A model generated the notes under the pieces. The model was not told the origin of the DNA. It did not search any database and saw nothing but the letters and a program-made list of their open reading frames with translations. Below, piece after piece: positions 25,232 to 32,822 of a stretch of 64,000 nucleotides of DNA. A program made the position numbers and the translations under genes. The DNA comes from Streptomyces asoensis (GTDB lineage: Bacteria; Actinomycetota; Actinomycetes; Streptomycetales; Streptomycetaceae): contig NZ_CP049838.1 of the NCBI RefSeq assembly GCF_013085465.1, positions 8,866,001 to 8,930,000 of the forward strand, in the 5' to 3' direction. Every line of letters begins with the position of its first letter. The first letter of the stretch is position 1.

Positions 25232-26830
25232 TCAGTAGCCGCGTACGTCCGGCCAGTGGCGTTGCACTCCGTCGCGGTCGAGCAGCCGCGCGAACTCCTC
25301 GAACCGCTTGTCCTCGGCCTGCACCTGGTGCGGCTCGACGTCCTCGGCGACGCAGTGGGCGGCCAGGGCACCGGCGACCTCGCCGACGTTCCACTCCACG
25401 GGGTGGAGCCGGTAGCAGCCGTTGGTGATGTGCGTGGTGCCGATGTTCTTGCCGGCGGGCAGCAGGTTGCGGACCCGCCGCGGCACCAGCGCCCCGAGGG
25501 GGATCTCGAAGGGCACCGAGCCGATGTCGATGTAGTTGTCGCCGCCGGTCGAGGGATGCAGGTCGATGCGGTACCCGCCCACGCCGACGGAGTCCCGGTG
25601 CCGGGTGCCGCCGTACGGGCCGACCAGGTCGATCGCCACGTCGTGCTCGGTGACCGTGGTGACGGCCTTGATCCGGCGGGACTCGCGGACGTAGGCAGCC
25701 TTGGCCAGGCCGTCCGCCGTGCCGGTCACGTCCGGGCGGATCCGCAGGCCCGGGAAGCCGGTGCCGCCGTCCGGGCGTGGTGCCTCGGTGTGCAGCCAGT
25801 ACAGCAGTGACAGCGACAACTGCCGCGCCTCGCGCAGCGCTTCGGCCTCCTGGCCGATGTACGGCTTGAGCCAGTAGTCGTTGAGCGGCCAGTTGACGAG
25901 TGTGATGTCGGAGTCGAAGGCGCCGGGGGAGTGGAGCTTGCGGGCGAGGATGCGGCGAAAGCCCCACAGTTCCTTGTCGCCGGCGTCGGCGCTCTGGTCG
26001 GCGGAGACGCTGAGCGGGTCGAGATCCGGATTCGGTACGAAGGTGCGCGGCACCGGTTCCAGCGTGCGCGGGTCGGGCGCCTCGAAGCCGAGCAGCGGGC
26101 CCGGCCAGAACGAGGGCTGGTAGGCGCGCCAGAAGTCGTAGTCCCGCGGGCGGTCGATGGTGTGGTCCTCGCCCTCGTGGTGGGAGAGCGCGAAGCAGAC
26201 CGTGATGCCCTGCTGGTTGAGGGGCTGAGCCTCTTGCGGGGCGTGCGGCTCGTCGAACTCGGCGCGTGCCTCGGCCCCGTTCGCGTGCTCGACGCCTGCG
26301 AGGTGGAGGAGTTCGCCCGTCTCGGTGGCGTCCAGGACGTAACGCGCGGTGAGGGTGCGACGTGTTCCGTCCCGCAGGTCCCGCAGGGTCACCGACCGTA
26401 CGACATCGTTGTCGGACTCGGCGGAGATCGGCCGGTGCTCGGTGAGCACGGTCAGCCGTCCCGCTGCCCGGTGGGGCGCGAGCATGCCCTCCAGGACGGC
26501 GAGGGCGACCCTCGGCTCGTGGCAGAGCTTGCTGACGCGGCCCGCTCCCGGGTTGAGGTCGGTGAGCGCCGAGGCCTCGGCCCGCAGCGGGTACCAGTGG
26601 CGGTAGTACCTCCGGATCTCCTCGCGCAGCCGCCGGTACGAGGCGGTCGTGCCGAACCGCTCGACCCACGGATGCTCGTCGGGCGGTACGGCCTGGCTGG
26701 TGAGCTGGCCGCCGATCCAGTCCGTCTCCTCGGTGAGCACGACGCTGCGGCCTGCCCGGCAGGCGGCGAGTGCGGCGGCCACGCCACCCAGACCGCCGCC
26801 CACGACGAGGATGTCGGCTTCGGGTATCAC
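25232..26830 (-). CDS. FAD-dependent oxidoreductase (FAD_oxidored family)
   Basis: 532 residues. The N-terminal dinucleotide fold ADILVVGGGLGGVAAALAAC with TEETDWIGGQLTSQ is typical of the PF12831 family, and the C-terminal FAD-binding region reads NLLPAGKNIGTTHITNGCYR and VEWNVGEVAGALA. These enzymes are often encoded in carbohydrate-degradation loci, with unknown reactions. No signal peptide, so cytosolic. It lies 59 nt after lacI and 100 nt before hyuA. It likely oxidises the compound before or after the HyuA step. Confidence 0.9.
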   Translation of the reverse strand: MIPEADILVVGGGLGGVAAALAACRAGRSVVLTEETDWIGGQLTSQAVPPDEHPWVERFGTTASYRRLREEIRRYYRHWYPLRAEASALTDLNPGAGRVSKLCHEPRVALAVLEGMLAPHRAAGRLTVLTEHRPISAESDNDVVRSVTLRDLRDGTRRTLTARYVLDATETGELLHLAGVEHANGAEARAEFDEPHAPQEAQPLNQQGITVCFALSHHEGEDHTIDRPRDYDFWRAYQPSFWPGPLLGFEAPDPRTLEPVPRTFVPNPDLDPLSVSADQSADAGDKELWGFRRILARKLHSPGAFDSDITLVNWPLNDYWLKPYIGQEAEALREARQLSLSLLYWLHTEAPRPDGGTGFPGLRIRPDVTGTADGLAKAAYVRESRRIKAVTTVTEHDVAIDLVGPYGGTRHRDSVGVGGYRIDLHPSTGGDNYIDIGSVPFEIPLGALVPRRVRNLLPAGKNIGTTHITNGCYRLHPVEWNVGEVAGALAAHCVAEDVEPHQVQAEDKRFEEFARLLDRDGVQRHWPDVRGY

Positions 26831-26889
26831 GCTTCTCCTAGCTGCTGGTTCGGGTTCCTTCGGGGTGTGGGGGTCTGTGGGGAGCGTGC

Positions 26890-27987
26890 TCAGGATCGGG
26901 CACGCGGCGGTCCGGCCGTCAGGCCCGGGCGGAAGGCACAGCTGACGAGTGGTTCTCGCGCCTCCTCGCCGGTGACGAGCGCGGCCAGCAGACGTACGGC
27001 CGCTGCGCCCAACTGCGGCCGGGGGATGTCGAAGCCGGTTGGTTCGGGTTCGCCCGCCAGGTCGGCGGGCGGGCTGCCGAGCAGGGCGAGAGACACCTCT
27101 CCGGGGCAGTCGAGGCCCGCCTCGCGCACGGCGGAGAGCAGCCCTCGCCAGGCCGCCCCGGTGTCGGTCTCTTCCGCGACGAAGGCCGTCACCCCTTCGT
27201 CGACCCAGGCCCGCAGCCGTTCGGGCGTGAGCTCCCGCTGCGGATCCGCGGACCGGAAGACGGTCGTCGGCCCGGAGGGCAGACCTGCTGCTTCCAGCCC
27301 TTCCAGGAAGCCGCGCTGACGGTCCGTCGAGGCCGGCGCGTCGTCGTCCTCGCGGACCAGGACGATCCGCCGATGCCCCGACCCGGTCAGATGACCCACG
27401 ACGTCACGCGTGGCTTCGACATAGTCCGCGCCCACCCATGCCACGCCCTCCAACTCCTCGCGGCGGCCCAGGTGCACTACCGGGAAGCCGTCCTCGACCA
27501 GCCGCTTGAGCTCCGCCCGGGGTGTGTGCCGACCGAGGAAGAGACAGCCGTCGGCGAGCCGGACCCGGCCGAGAGCGTCGGGACCCGCGGCCCCCGCGCC
27601 GCCGGTGCTCGACCCGGTGAACAGCACCAGGTCGTAGCCGAGCGCCGCCGCCTCGCACTCCACGCCGACCAGGAAGGGGTAGTACGAGTGCTGCACATCG
27701 GTGGGGAACGTGGCGGTGAAACTGAAGACGCCGAGGAGGTTGTTGCGGGCGGCGGCCAGGCGTCGGGCGGCCGGGTCGGGCACGTAGCCGAGGCTGCGGG
27801 CCGCCTCCAAGACCCGCCGGCGCGTCTCCTCGGAGATGATGCGCCCCTTGGCGTCGGGCTTCGGGGAGAGCACCAGGGACACGGTCGCCTGGGACACTCC
27901 CGCGAGCCGAGCCACCTCGGCCTGGCGGGGCCGTGACGTACGCCCGGCCGGAGCGGGCGCCCGCCCGGGCCGCTTCCTGTGATCCAC
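26890..27987 (-). CDS. LacI-family regulator heading the hyuA-type unit
   Basis: 365 residues. The N-terminal HTH RQAEVARLAGVSQATVSLVL with hinge EARSLGYVPDPAARRLA is followed by a periplasmic-binding-protein-like effector domain (NLLGVFSFTATF, DGCLFLGRHTPRAELKRL, DYVEATRDVVGHLTGSGHRR). It is the first gene of the unit and lies directly downstream of a 30-bp dyad that is probably its own operator, implying autoregulation and induction by the substrate. A basic, Pro/Arg-rich stretch precedes the HTH. Confidence 0.93.
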   Translation of the reverse strand: MDHRKRPGRAPAPAGRTSRPRQAEVARLAGVSQATVSLVLSPKPDAKGRIISEETRRRVLEAARSLGYVPDPAARRLAAARNNLLGVFSFTATFPTDVQHSYYPFLVGVECEAAALGYDLVLFTGSSTGGAGAAGPDALGRVRLADGCLFLGRHTPRAELKRLVEDGFPVVHLGRREELEGVAWVGADYVEATRDVVGHLTGSGHRRIVLVREDDDAPASTDRQRGFLEGLEAAGLPSGPTTVFRSADPQRELTPERLRAWVDEGVTAFVAEETDTGAAWRGLLSAVREAGLDCPGEVSLALLGSPPADLAGEPEPTGFDIPRPQLGAAAVRLLAALVTGEEAREPLVSCAFRPGLTAGPPRARS

Positions 27988-28034
27988 AGTGCTCTCTCTC
28001 CTCCAGGACAGGGTCCGGCTCCATCGACGAGGCC

Positions 28035-28064
28035 GTTAATGCGTATTACGTAATGCGCATTAAC
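28035..28064. promoter_or_regulatory. LacI operator upstream of the 20-28 kb unit
   Basis: GTTAATGCG-N12-CGCATTAAC has perfect 9-bp arms; the 12-nt centre is itself palindromic (ATTACGTAAT). The site is strikingly A+T-rich for this genome and lies 48 bp upstream of the lacI start. It is the only operator-like element seen for the whole six-gene unit. Confidence 0.78.
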
Positions 28065-28135
28065 GAGAGACTGTGTACTTCCCCGCCCAGCGGGTCAAGA
28101 GTCGGGACGGAAGTTTCCGTGAGGGGCGAATCCCT

Positions 28136-28239
28136 GAGCGGCGGCATCCGAGTGTTCGCGCCGCCAGAAGTCATCCCCGCGAAACAGGCAGGTCGTAGCC
28201 GTGCACCTGGCCGAAGCGGGTGCCCTTCGGCCAGTCCTC
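28136..28239. repeat. Degenerate duplicate of the pirin 3' end and its flank (copy 1)
   Basis: 28192-28239 matches 30407-30454, inside the pirin gene, at 46 of 48 positions. The preceding 28136-28191 is also clearly related to 30236-30292 (blocks gagcggc, gcatccgag, ccagag/aag-tcatc, acaggc). The first copy lacks the roughly 110 nt between those two blocks. Copies are in the same orientation about 2.1 kb apart, and copy 1 ends 1 nt before the IS5-family remnant. Confidence 0.8.
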
Positions 28240-28240
28240 C

Positions 28241-28575
28241 TCATGAGCGGAGCCGGATGACGAGTGCTGTGGCGGTGACGGTGCCGAGGTAGACGTAGGC
28301 GCGTTTGTCGTATCTGGTCGCGACCGCGCGGAACTGTTTCAGCTTGTTCGGGATGACGTGCCGGATCCCGCGTCCACGCAGGTAGGCGCGGGTGCGGCGG
28401 TTGCTGTAGACCTTGTCGGCCCTGACGCTGTCGGGCGTCGTGCGAGGCCGCCCGGTGGCCAGGCGGGGCACCCGGATCCGTTCCATGACAGCCTCGAACT
28501 GGGTGCAGTCGGCCCGCTGACCGGGCGTCAGGACGGGCGAGAGCCCTTCGCCCTTGAACTGCGCAGCACCGGCGC
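28241..28575 (-). mobile_element. IS5-family transposase remnant, 5'-truncated with internal deletion
   Basis: The minus frame reads EGLSPVLTPGQRADCTQFEA, IRVPRLATGRPRTTPDSVRA, DKVYSNRRTRAYLRGRGIRH, VIP, then directly NKLKQFRAVATRYDKRAYVY. In intact members about 45 residues separate VIP from NKLKQFRA, including the region with the catalytic Glu of the DDE triad. The deletion is in frame. With the N-terminal half also missing, the element is dead. No terminal inverted repeats could be recognised. Confidence 0.85.
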
Positions 28576-28739
28576 CGCGCAGTGTCCCCCAGTGCAGCGG
28601 CGCCGCCCGCAGGTGCGCCTTTCGCCCTTGAACAGCAGGACCGCAGCCTGTCCGCAGCCGCGCGATGTCCGCAACCCCGGGCCCAGTGGCGCCCGCAGGA
28701 GCGCGCGCACCACCGACAGATGTGTCACAAGTGCGCGTT

Positions 28740-29513
28740 CTACGCGTTCGGGTCCCAGTCTGCGAGCTGCTCCATCGGCTCGGTGTCGCCGGTGGTCTCC
28801 AGTCCGTCGAGCGGGACGCGCTCGTAGAAGTAGAGGACCAGTTCGCTCGCTGCGCCTCGCATCGCCATGTCGCCCGGCTCCGCGTCGGCGGCGAGGTCGT
28901 CGCAGCGGACGCCGTCGGCGTTGAGGGTCAGGCGCCAGGAGCGGCCCTCGGTCGTGTGCAGGTCGATGGTTGCCGGCTTGAACGGCCAGGGGACGGTCGT
29001 CGCCGAGACGGTCGTCAGGAACTCGTCGACGCCCTCGACCGCGACGTCCGTCGGCAGCGGCTGTGCGGTGCCCTGGATGAGCTGGGCGTCGTAGGTGTGG
29101 ACGGCGATCTCCTGGATCTGGTGCCGGGCCACGGCTCCGCTGGTCTCCGGGGCCTGCGAGCGGCCCCACCAGGTCCAGCAGCCGCGGTCCGGGCCGGCCT
29201 CGCGCATCGCGTCGAGCATGAGCTCGGTCGACTCGGCGAGCCAGGCGTCCAGGGCTTCGTGGTCGCGGGGCGCGGTCGGGGCGCCTTTCGGGTCCGTCCT
29301 CGCCGGGGGCTCAGCGCCCGGGCCCGCCGCGACGATGGCGGCCTGGCGGCGGCGGCCGTCACCGAGGTGCTGCGCCAGTTCGCGCAGCGTCCAGTCCGGG
29401 CAGGTCGGGACCTGGACGTCAAGGTCGGGGGCGGACGCGATCGCAGCGCGGAACGCGGCCGAGCGGTCTTCGATCAGCCGCAGGACCTCGGGGAACTCCA
29501 AGATTTTTTGCAC
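28740..29513 (-). CDS. Maleylpyruvate isomerase-family (DinB-like, mycothiol-dependent) protein
   Basis: 257 residues. The MDMPI N-terminal four-helix domain has VPTCPDWTLRELAQHLGDGR, and the metal-site His lies in VARHQIQEIAVHTYDAQ. The C-terminal MDMPI_C domain has EGRSWRLTLNADG and AMRGAASELVLYFYERV. Family members are mycothiol-dependent isomerases or transferases, or have unknown roles. GTG start at 29513. It is intact although flanked on both sides by insertion-sequence and gene debris. No ring-cleavage genes accompany it, so a role in gentisate degradation is not supported. Confidence 0.88.
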   Translation of the reverse strand: MQKILEFPEVLRLIEDRSAAFRAAIASAPDLDVQVPTCPDWTLRELAQHLGDGRRRQAAIVAAGPGAEPPARTDPKGAPTAPRDHEALDAWLAESTELMLDAMREAGPDRGCWTWWGRSQAPETSGAVARHQIQEIAVHTYDAQLIQGTAQPLPTDVAVEGVDEFLTTVSATTVPWPFKPATIDLHTTEGRSWRLTLNADGVRCDDLAADAEPGDMAMRGAASELVLYFYERVPLDGLETTGDTEPMEQLADWDPNA

Positions 29514-29589
29514 GGCGGTTATGTATCACGGTGCTCCGGCCGACGGGTAGCGAATTTGTCGGACGAACGCGTCGACGGCCGGGCGGAGC

Positions 29590-29720
29590 GCCGGCGCCGA
29601 AGCCGTCCTGAAAGTCCGCGCACTGCTCGCCAACGGCGACTTCGACCGCTACTGGACCCACCATCTGGGCCAAGAGCACCAGCGCAGCCACCAGGCCCGC
29701 TACCAACTCGCTGCTCGACC
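29590..29720 (+). mobile_element. C-terminal remnant of an ISKra4-family transposase
   Basis: The + frame reads SAGAEAVLKVRALLANGDFD followed by RYWTHHLGQEHQRSHQARY. This is the C-terminus of ISKra4-family transposases (GAEAVLKLRAL.sNGDFD.YW.yHl..EhqR.H..RY). Only about 40 residues survive. The rest of 29514-30340 holds a broken STAS gene and a stretch (29780-30015) that is open but not recognised. Confidence 0.78.
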
Positions 29721-30016
29721 TACGAAGTCACTCCCAGCAATCCGCACCCCTGGCCGATGTCGGCGGCCTGAGTGGTGTGTGCGGCCCGGCGGCGCCGGCG
29801 CGTGCAGTCGATACACAACTGTCGACGCCGAGTGATGCTGAAGGCTTGACCGAGCTGAGGGAGTGGATGGCCCAGGAGCAGCCGCTGCCCAGCGGTCGAG
29901 CCGCTCCCGAGAACGGCGGCGCCGAACTTGCCGCGCTCAGGGACGAGGCCGCGCCCGTGCGAGGCACGGACGCAACTGGACACGGAGGCGAACGCCCCGC
30001 AGCGCTCGTAGCAGGG

Positions 30017-30180
30017 GCAGGGCTGTCGATCACCGGCGATGTTCACGCAGTGGCCGTTTTCGGTCGTCTCGATGTGCGGAGTGCCGCAGATGCCCGCACC
30101 GCTCTGAGCGCAGCTGTGGACGACGGACTGGGCGATCTTGTACTGGACTTGAGCGGCCTCGACTCGTGGGACGCTACACG
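30017..30180 (+). pseudogene. Truncated STAS anti-sigma factor antagonist
   Basis: The frame reads LSITGDVHAVAVFGRLDVRS, then AADARTALSAAVDDGLGDLV, then LDLSGLDSWDAT. This is the first two-thirds of a STAS domain up to the phosphorylatable-Ser loop (DLSGLDSWDATG in intact proteins). After DAT the family's GLGVLVGAHRRA continuation is lost and replaced by unrelated sequence. It was probably an anti-anti-sigma factor and is now a pseudogene. Confidence 0.68.
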
Positions 30181-30235
30181 TCCTGACATCGGCCGCCTAC
30201 CCGAGTGCGACCTGCGCGAAGCGCCTCGGAGGTGC

Positions 30236-30454
30236 CCGAGCGGCAGCATCCGAGGACCCGTGCCACCAGAGATCATCGTTGAAGGACAGGCGGTGAGATG
30301 CTCTCGAGCTCCCAGGGCCGGAAGCCCGACTTTCCCCAGGTCAGCGAACCCTACCCCGTGGTTTCAGCGGCGTGGGCGGCAGTTCCGGCGCGCGCAGCGG
30401 AGCCCCGTCGTAGCCGTGCACCTCGCCGAAGCGGGTGCCCTTCGTCCAGTCCTC
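30236..30454. repeat. Pirin 3' end and flank, parent copy of the duplicated fragment
   Basis: The matching half of the direct repeat whose degenerate copy lies at 28136-28239. It spans 105 nt beyond the pirin stop codon plus the last 114 nt of the pirin gene. Confidence 0.75.
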
Positions 30455-31306
30455 GCGGGCCTGGGTGATCTCTTCCTGGGAGCGCCCGACGAAGTTCCAC
30501 CAGATGACGAGCTCCTCCTCGAACGGCTCGCCGCCGAGGAGCATCAGGGCCGCGTCGGACTCGGCCCGCAGGGGCAGTTCGGTGCGGCCGCAGCCGAGGT
30601 AGAGCATCGAGCCCGGCAGCACGGGCACCCCGTCCACATGCGCCTCGCCGGACATCGACAGCACGCCGTACTCGAAGTCGGAGACCAGCGGCAGCCGGAC
30701 GTCGGCGCCCCGGGCGAGTGACAGGTCGGCGCCGACGAGGGGGGTGTACGTCGTCCCGGGGGAGGTGGAGCCGTCGAGGGCGCCGAGGAGCACGGTGGCG
30801 GTGAGGCCGGGGGCGGTGACCGTGGGCAGGTCGGCGTGGTGCTCGAAGTGGGGGTCGGTGTGCCGGTGGGCGTCCGGCAGGGCGACCCACAGCTGGGCGC
30901 CGTGCAGATACCGGGCGTGCGACCGAGGGCTCTCCTCGGAGTGGCTGATCGCCCGCCCCGAGGTCATCAGCCCGAGTTCCCTGGGCCGGATGGTCTGGAG
31001 GCTGCCGGTCGAGTCGCGGTGCAGCACCTCACCCTCGTGCAGCCAGCTGACGGTCTGTAGCCCCATGTGCGGATGCGGCGGGACCTGCATACCGGGCTCG
31101 TCGGCGATGTCGTCGGGGCCGTAGTGGTCGACGAAGGCCCAGGCGCCGATCATGCGTCGGCCGAGGTTCGGCAGCAGTCGGCGCACCTCGGTCGACCCGC
31201 CGAGCTTCACATGCCGGGGGCTCAGCAGTTCACGGACGGGTTCGGCGACGACGAATCCACGGCCGCCGCACAGGCTCGGTACGGGCGCGCGGTCTAGGTT
31301 GCTCAT
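30341..31306 (-). CDS. Pirin-family protein
   Basis: 321 residues, bicupin. The N-terminal cupin metal site is in PGMQVPPHPHMGLQTVSWLH (His-rich) with HRDSTGSLQTIRPRELGLMT and ISHSEESP. The C-terminal domain has GSMLYLGCGRTELPLRA and WWNFVGRSQEEITQAREDW. Pirins bind Fe or Zn; bacterial members include quercetinase-like dioxygenases and redox regulators. It is intact, but part of its 3' end is duplicated 2.1 kb away beside an IS remnant. ATG 31306. No operon partner. Confidence 0.93.
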   Translation of the reverse strand: MSNLDRAPVPSLCGGRGFVVAEPVRELLSPRHVKLGGSTEVRRLLPNLGRRMIGAWAFVDHYGPDDIADEPGMQVPPHPHMGLQTVSWLHEGEVLHRDSTGSLQTIRPRELGLMTSGRAISHSEESPRSHARYLHGAQLWVALPDAHRHTDPHFEHHADLPTVTAPGLTATVLLGALDGSTSPGTTYTPLVGADLSLARGADVRLPLVSDFEYGVLSMSGEAHVDGVPVLPGSMLYLGCGRTELPLRAESDAALMLLGGEPFEEELVIWWNFVGRSQEEITQAREDWTKGTRFGEVHGYDGAPLRAPELPPTPLKPRGRVR

Positions 31307-31382
31307 GCGGTCAACCTAGCGGTCGGGTGCGGCGGTGCGCAGAAGGAGCGGCGCCGGGTGGGGCGTGGCCCCCGGTGGGGGT

Positions 31383-31871
31383 TCAGTCGGCCAGTGTCGC
31401 GGCGAGTTCCGTGGTGGCCCGCACTATGTCGGTGTCCCGCTCGGCGAGCAGTTGAGGCAGGACGTCGCGCTGGGCGTGGACGGCGTGCCGGGCCGCGCGT
31501 TCCCACGCCACGTAATTGTCGGGGTGGTGCAGCAGCTTGGGGTAGGCGGCGGCGGTGGTCTCCCACTGCCGGGTTTCGGCGATGCTCTTCAGCAGGCGCA
31601 GGATCTCCGCGCGGCAGGTGACCTGGGGGAGCCGGGCGAGTTCCCAGAGGAAGGGCACCGTGGCCGCCGTCGCCTCATCGACGACAAAGCCGAACTGGCA
31701 GATCCGGCGGCGCAGTTGGCCGAGTGCGGAGCCGGCGCTGTCGGCGTCGCCGCGGGCGAGCGTGGTGAGCAGGAAGGGGATGCCCGCCGCGGAGCCTGTG
31801 GAGTCCTTGATCTCGGGCCACGGCACGTGTCCCAGGTCCTTGAGCGGTGCGGGTCTCTTCGTCGCAGTCAT
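31383..31871 (-). CDS. Helical-repeat-like protein of unknown function
   Basis: 162 residues starting MTATKRPAPLKDLGHVPWPE, entirely helical with a HEAT-like rhythm (GIPFLLTTLARGDADSAGSA, ATVPFLWELARLPQVTCRAE, AYPKLLHHPDNYVAWERAA). Proteins of this kind are scattered through Streptomyces and are sometimes tied to immunity or polymorphic toxin loci, which is not supported here. It begins 1 nt after the stop of the RsbW-like kinase gene, so it is translated from that mRNA. Confidence 0.65.
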   Translation of the reverse strand: MTATKRPAPLKDLGHVPWPEIKDSTGSAAGIPFLLTTLARGDADSAGSALGQLRRRICQFGFVVDEATAATVPFLWELARLPQVTCRAEILRLLKSIAETRQWETTAAAYPKLLHHPDNYVAWERAARHAVHAQRDVLPQLLAERDTDIVRATTELAATLAD

Positions 31872-31872
31872 G

Positions 31873-32364
31873 TCAGGTGTCAAATATCGGGTCGGGGTCG
31901 GGGGCAGGACGGGAGCGGGTCGGCAGCATCGCCCAGACGGTCTTGCCCACGGGAGAGCGCCGGGTCCAGCCCCAGTGTTCGGAGAGGGCCTCGATGATGT
32001 GCAGTCCGCGGCCGTGTTCCAGGAGGGCGTCCGCGGTGCGCGAGTGGACGGGCAGGCTGTCGCTCGGGTCGGTGACCGCGCACACCAGGTGCGCGCGGCG
32101 CAGCGTGAGCCGGAGTCGTACGTGGAACTCGTCCGTCGAGGTCTGCGGGAGCGCGTGCAGGACGGCGTTGGCGGCCAGTTCCGTGACGACGGTGACCGCG
32201 TCGTCGGTGCAGTGCTCCAGGGACCAGCAGTCGAGGGTGCGCTGGGTGAACTCCCGTGCCTGGGTGAATCCCTCCCTGCTGCCCGTGAGGTACAGGGCGG
32301 CGGTTCTGGGGGAGTCGCGGACGGCGACGGACTCGTGGCTCCGGAACTGCGCAGGTGATGACAC
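31873..32364 (-). CDS. RsbW-like ATP-binding protein of an XRE/DUF397 group
   Basis: About 163 residues: a GHKL fold with TVVTELAANAVLHALPQTS (N-box), VCAVTDPSDSLPV, EHGRGLHIIEALSEHWGWTR and VGKTVWAMLP. It is the typical small kinase next to an XRE/DUF397 pair in Streptomyces, thought to be a partner or regulator. GTG 32364 (VSSPAQFRSHE) has AGGGAG 8 nt upstream; the frame remains open to 32421. It is divergent from the DUF397 gene. Confidence 0.85.
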   Translation of the reverse strand: MSSPAQFRSHESVAVRDSPRTAALYLTGSREGFTQAREFTQRTLDCWSLEHCTDDAVTVVTELAANAVLHALPQTSTDEFHVRLRLTLRRAHLVCAVTDPSDSLPVHSRTADALLEHGRGLHIIEALSEHWGWTRRSPVGKTVWAMLPTRSRPAPDPDPIFDT

Positions 32365-32451
32365 GGGGCATCTCCCTGAGGCGGCGTCAGGACGTCGGGT
32401 TGGAAGTGCGGTTGACGACATGGCTATTATCCACGCTGACGAGGTCCTCGT

Positions 32452-32471
32452 GCAATTTCACGAGAAATTGC
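32452..32471. promoter_or_regulatory. Dyad in the kinase / DUF397 divergent promoter
   Basis: GCAATTTC-ACGA-GAAATTGC has perfect 8-bp arms and is A+T-rich against the genome. It lies about 90 bp from the kinase start and 23 bp before the DUF397 start, overlapping the expected promoter. It is the likely binding site of the XRE regulator encoded just downstream. Confidence 0.72.
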
Positions 32472-32493
32472 GCGTACTAGCGAGGAGAATGCA

Positions 32494-32724
32494 GTGTCGT
32501 CAGTGTCGAACGGAGTACGGGCGAGCTCGCTGGGCGTCCGCTGGATCAAGAGCAGCCACAGCAACGCCGAGGGCAACTGTGTGGAGGTCGCGGCCCTGGA
32601 CGGGGGAGGCGTCGCGCTGCGCAACTCCCGTGACCCCGACGGCCCGGCGCTGGTGTACACGCCGGCCGAGGTGGCAGCGTTCGTGGCCGGGGCGAAGGAC
32701 GGGGAGTTCGACCACCTGGCCTGA
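32494..32724 (+). CDS. DUF397 domain protein
   Basis: 76 residues. The single DUF397 domain shows WIKSSHSNAEGNCVEVAALD, then GVALRNSRDPDGPALVYTPA and EVAAFVAGAKDGEFD. DUF397 proteins bind and modulate XRE/DUF5753 regulators encoded beside them. GTG 32494 has AGGAGA at good spacing. The XRE gene follows after 98 nt on the same strand. Confidence 0.93.
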   Translation: MSSVSNGVRASSLGVRWIKSSHSNAEGNCVEVAALDGGGVALRNSRDPDGPALVYTPAEVAAFVAGAKDGEFDHLA

Positions 32725-32822
32725 GGGGGCTGTGTGAAGGCTCAATTCCCCTGCCGCGTGCGGTCGGAGGGCTTCGGATGCGATACTGCGGTCTGTCGTC
32801 TGCCGGTCCACGGGGAGTCAGG

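Noticed and set aside
28576..28739. Repeated cgcccttgaac blocks (28550, 28626) and GC-rich fragments
   Set aside because: Two short similar blocks were seen, but no inverted terminal repeats or target duplications that would define an element.
28740..29513. MDMPI gene as part of a gentisate pathway
   Set aside because: No dioxygenase or fumarylpyruvate hydrolase gene in the window; neighbours are IS and pseudogene debris.
29780..30015. Open + frame before the STAS remnant ([18 protein letters not shown]...)
   Set aside because: No homology recognised, both strands open, no RBS; kept out as a gene.
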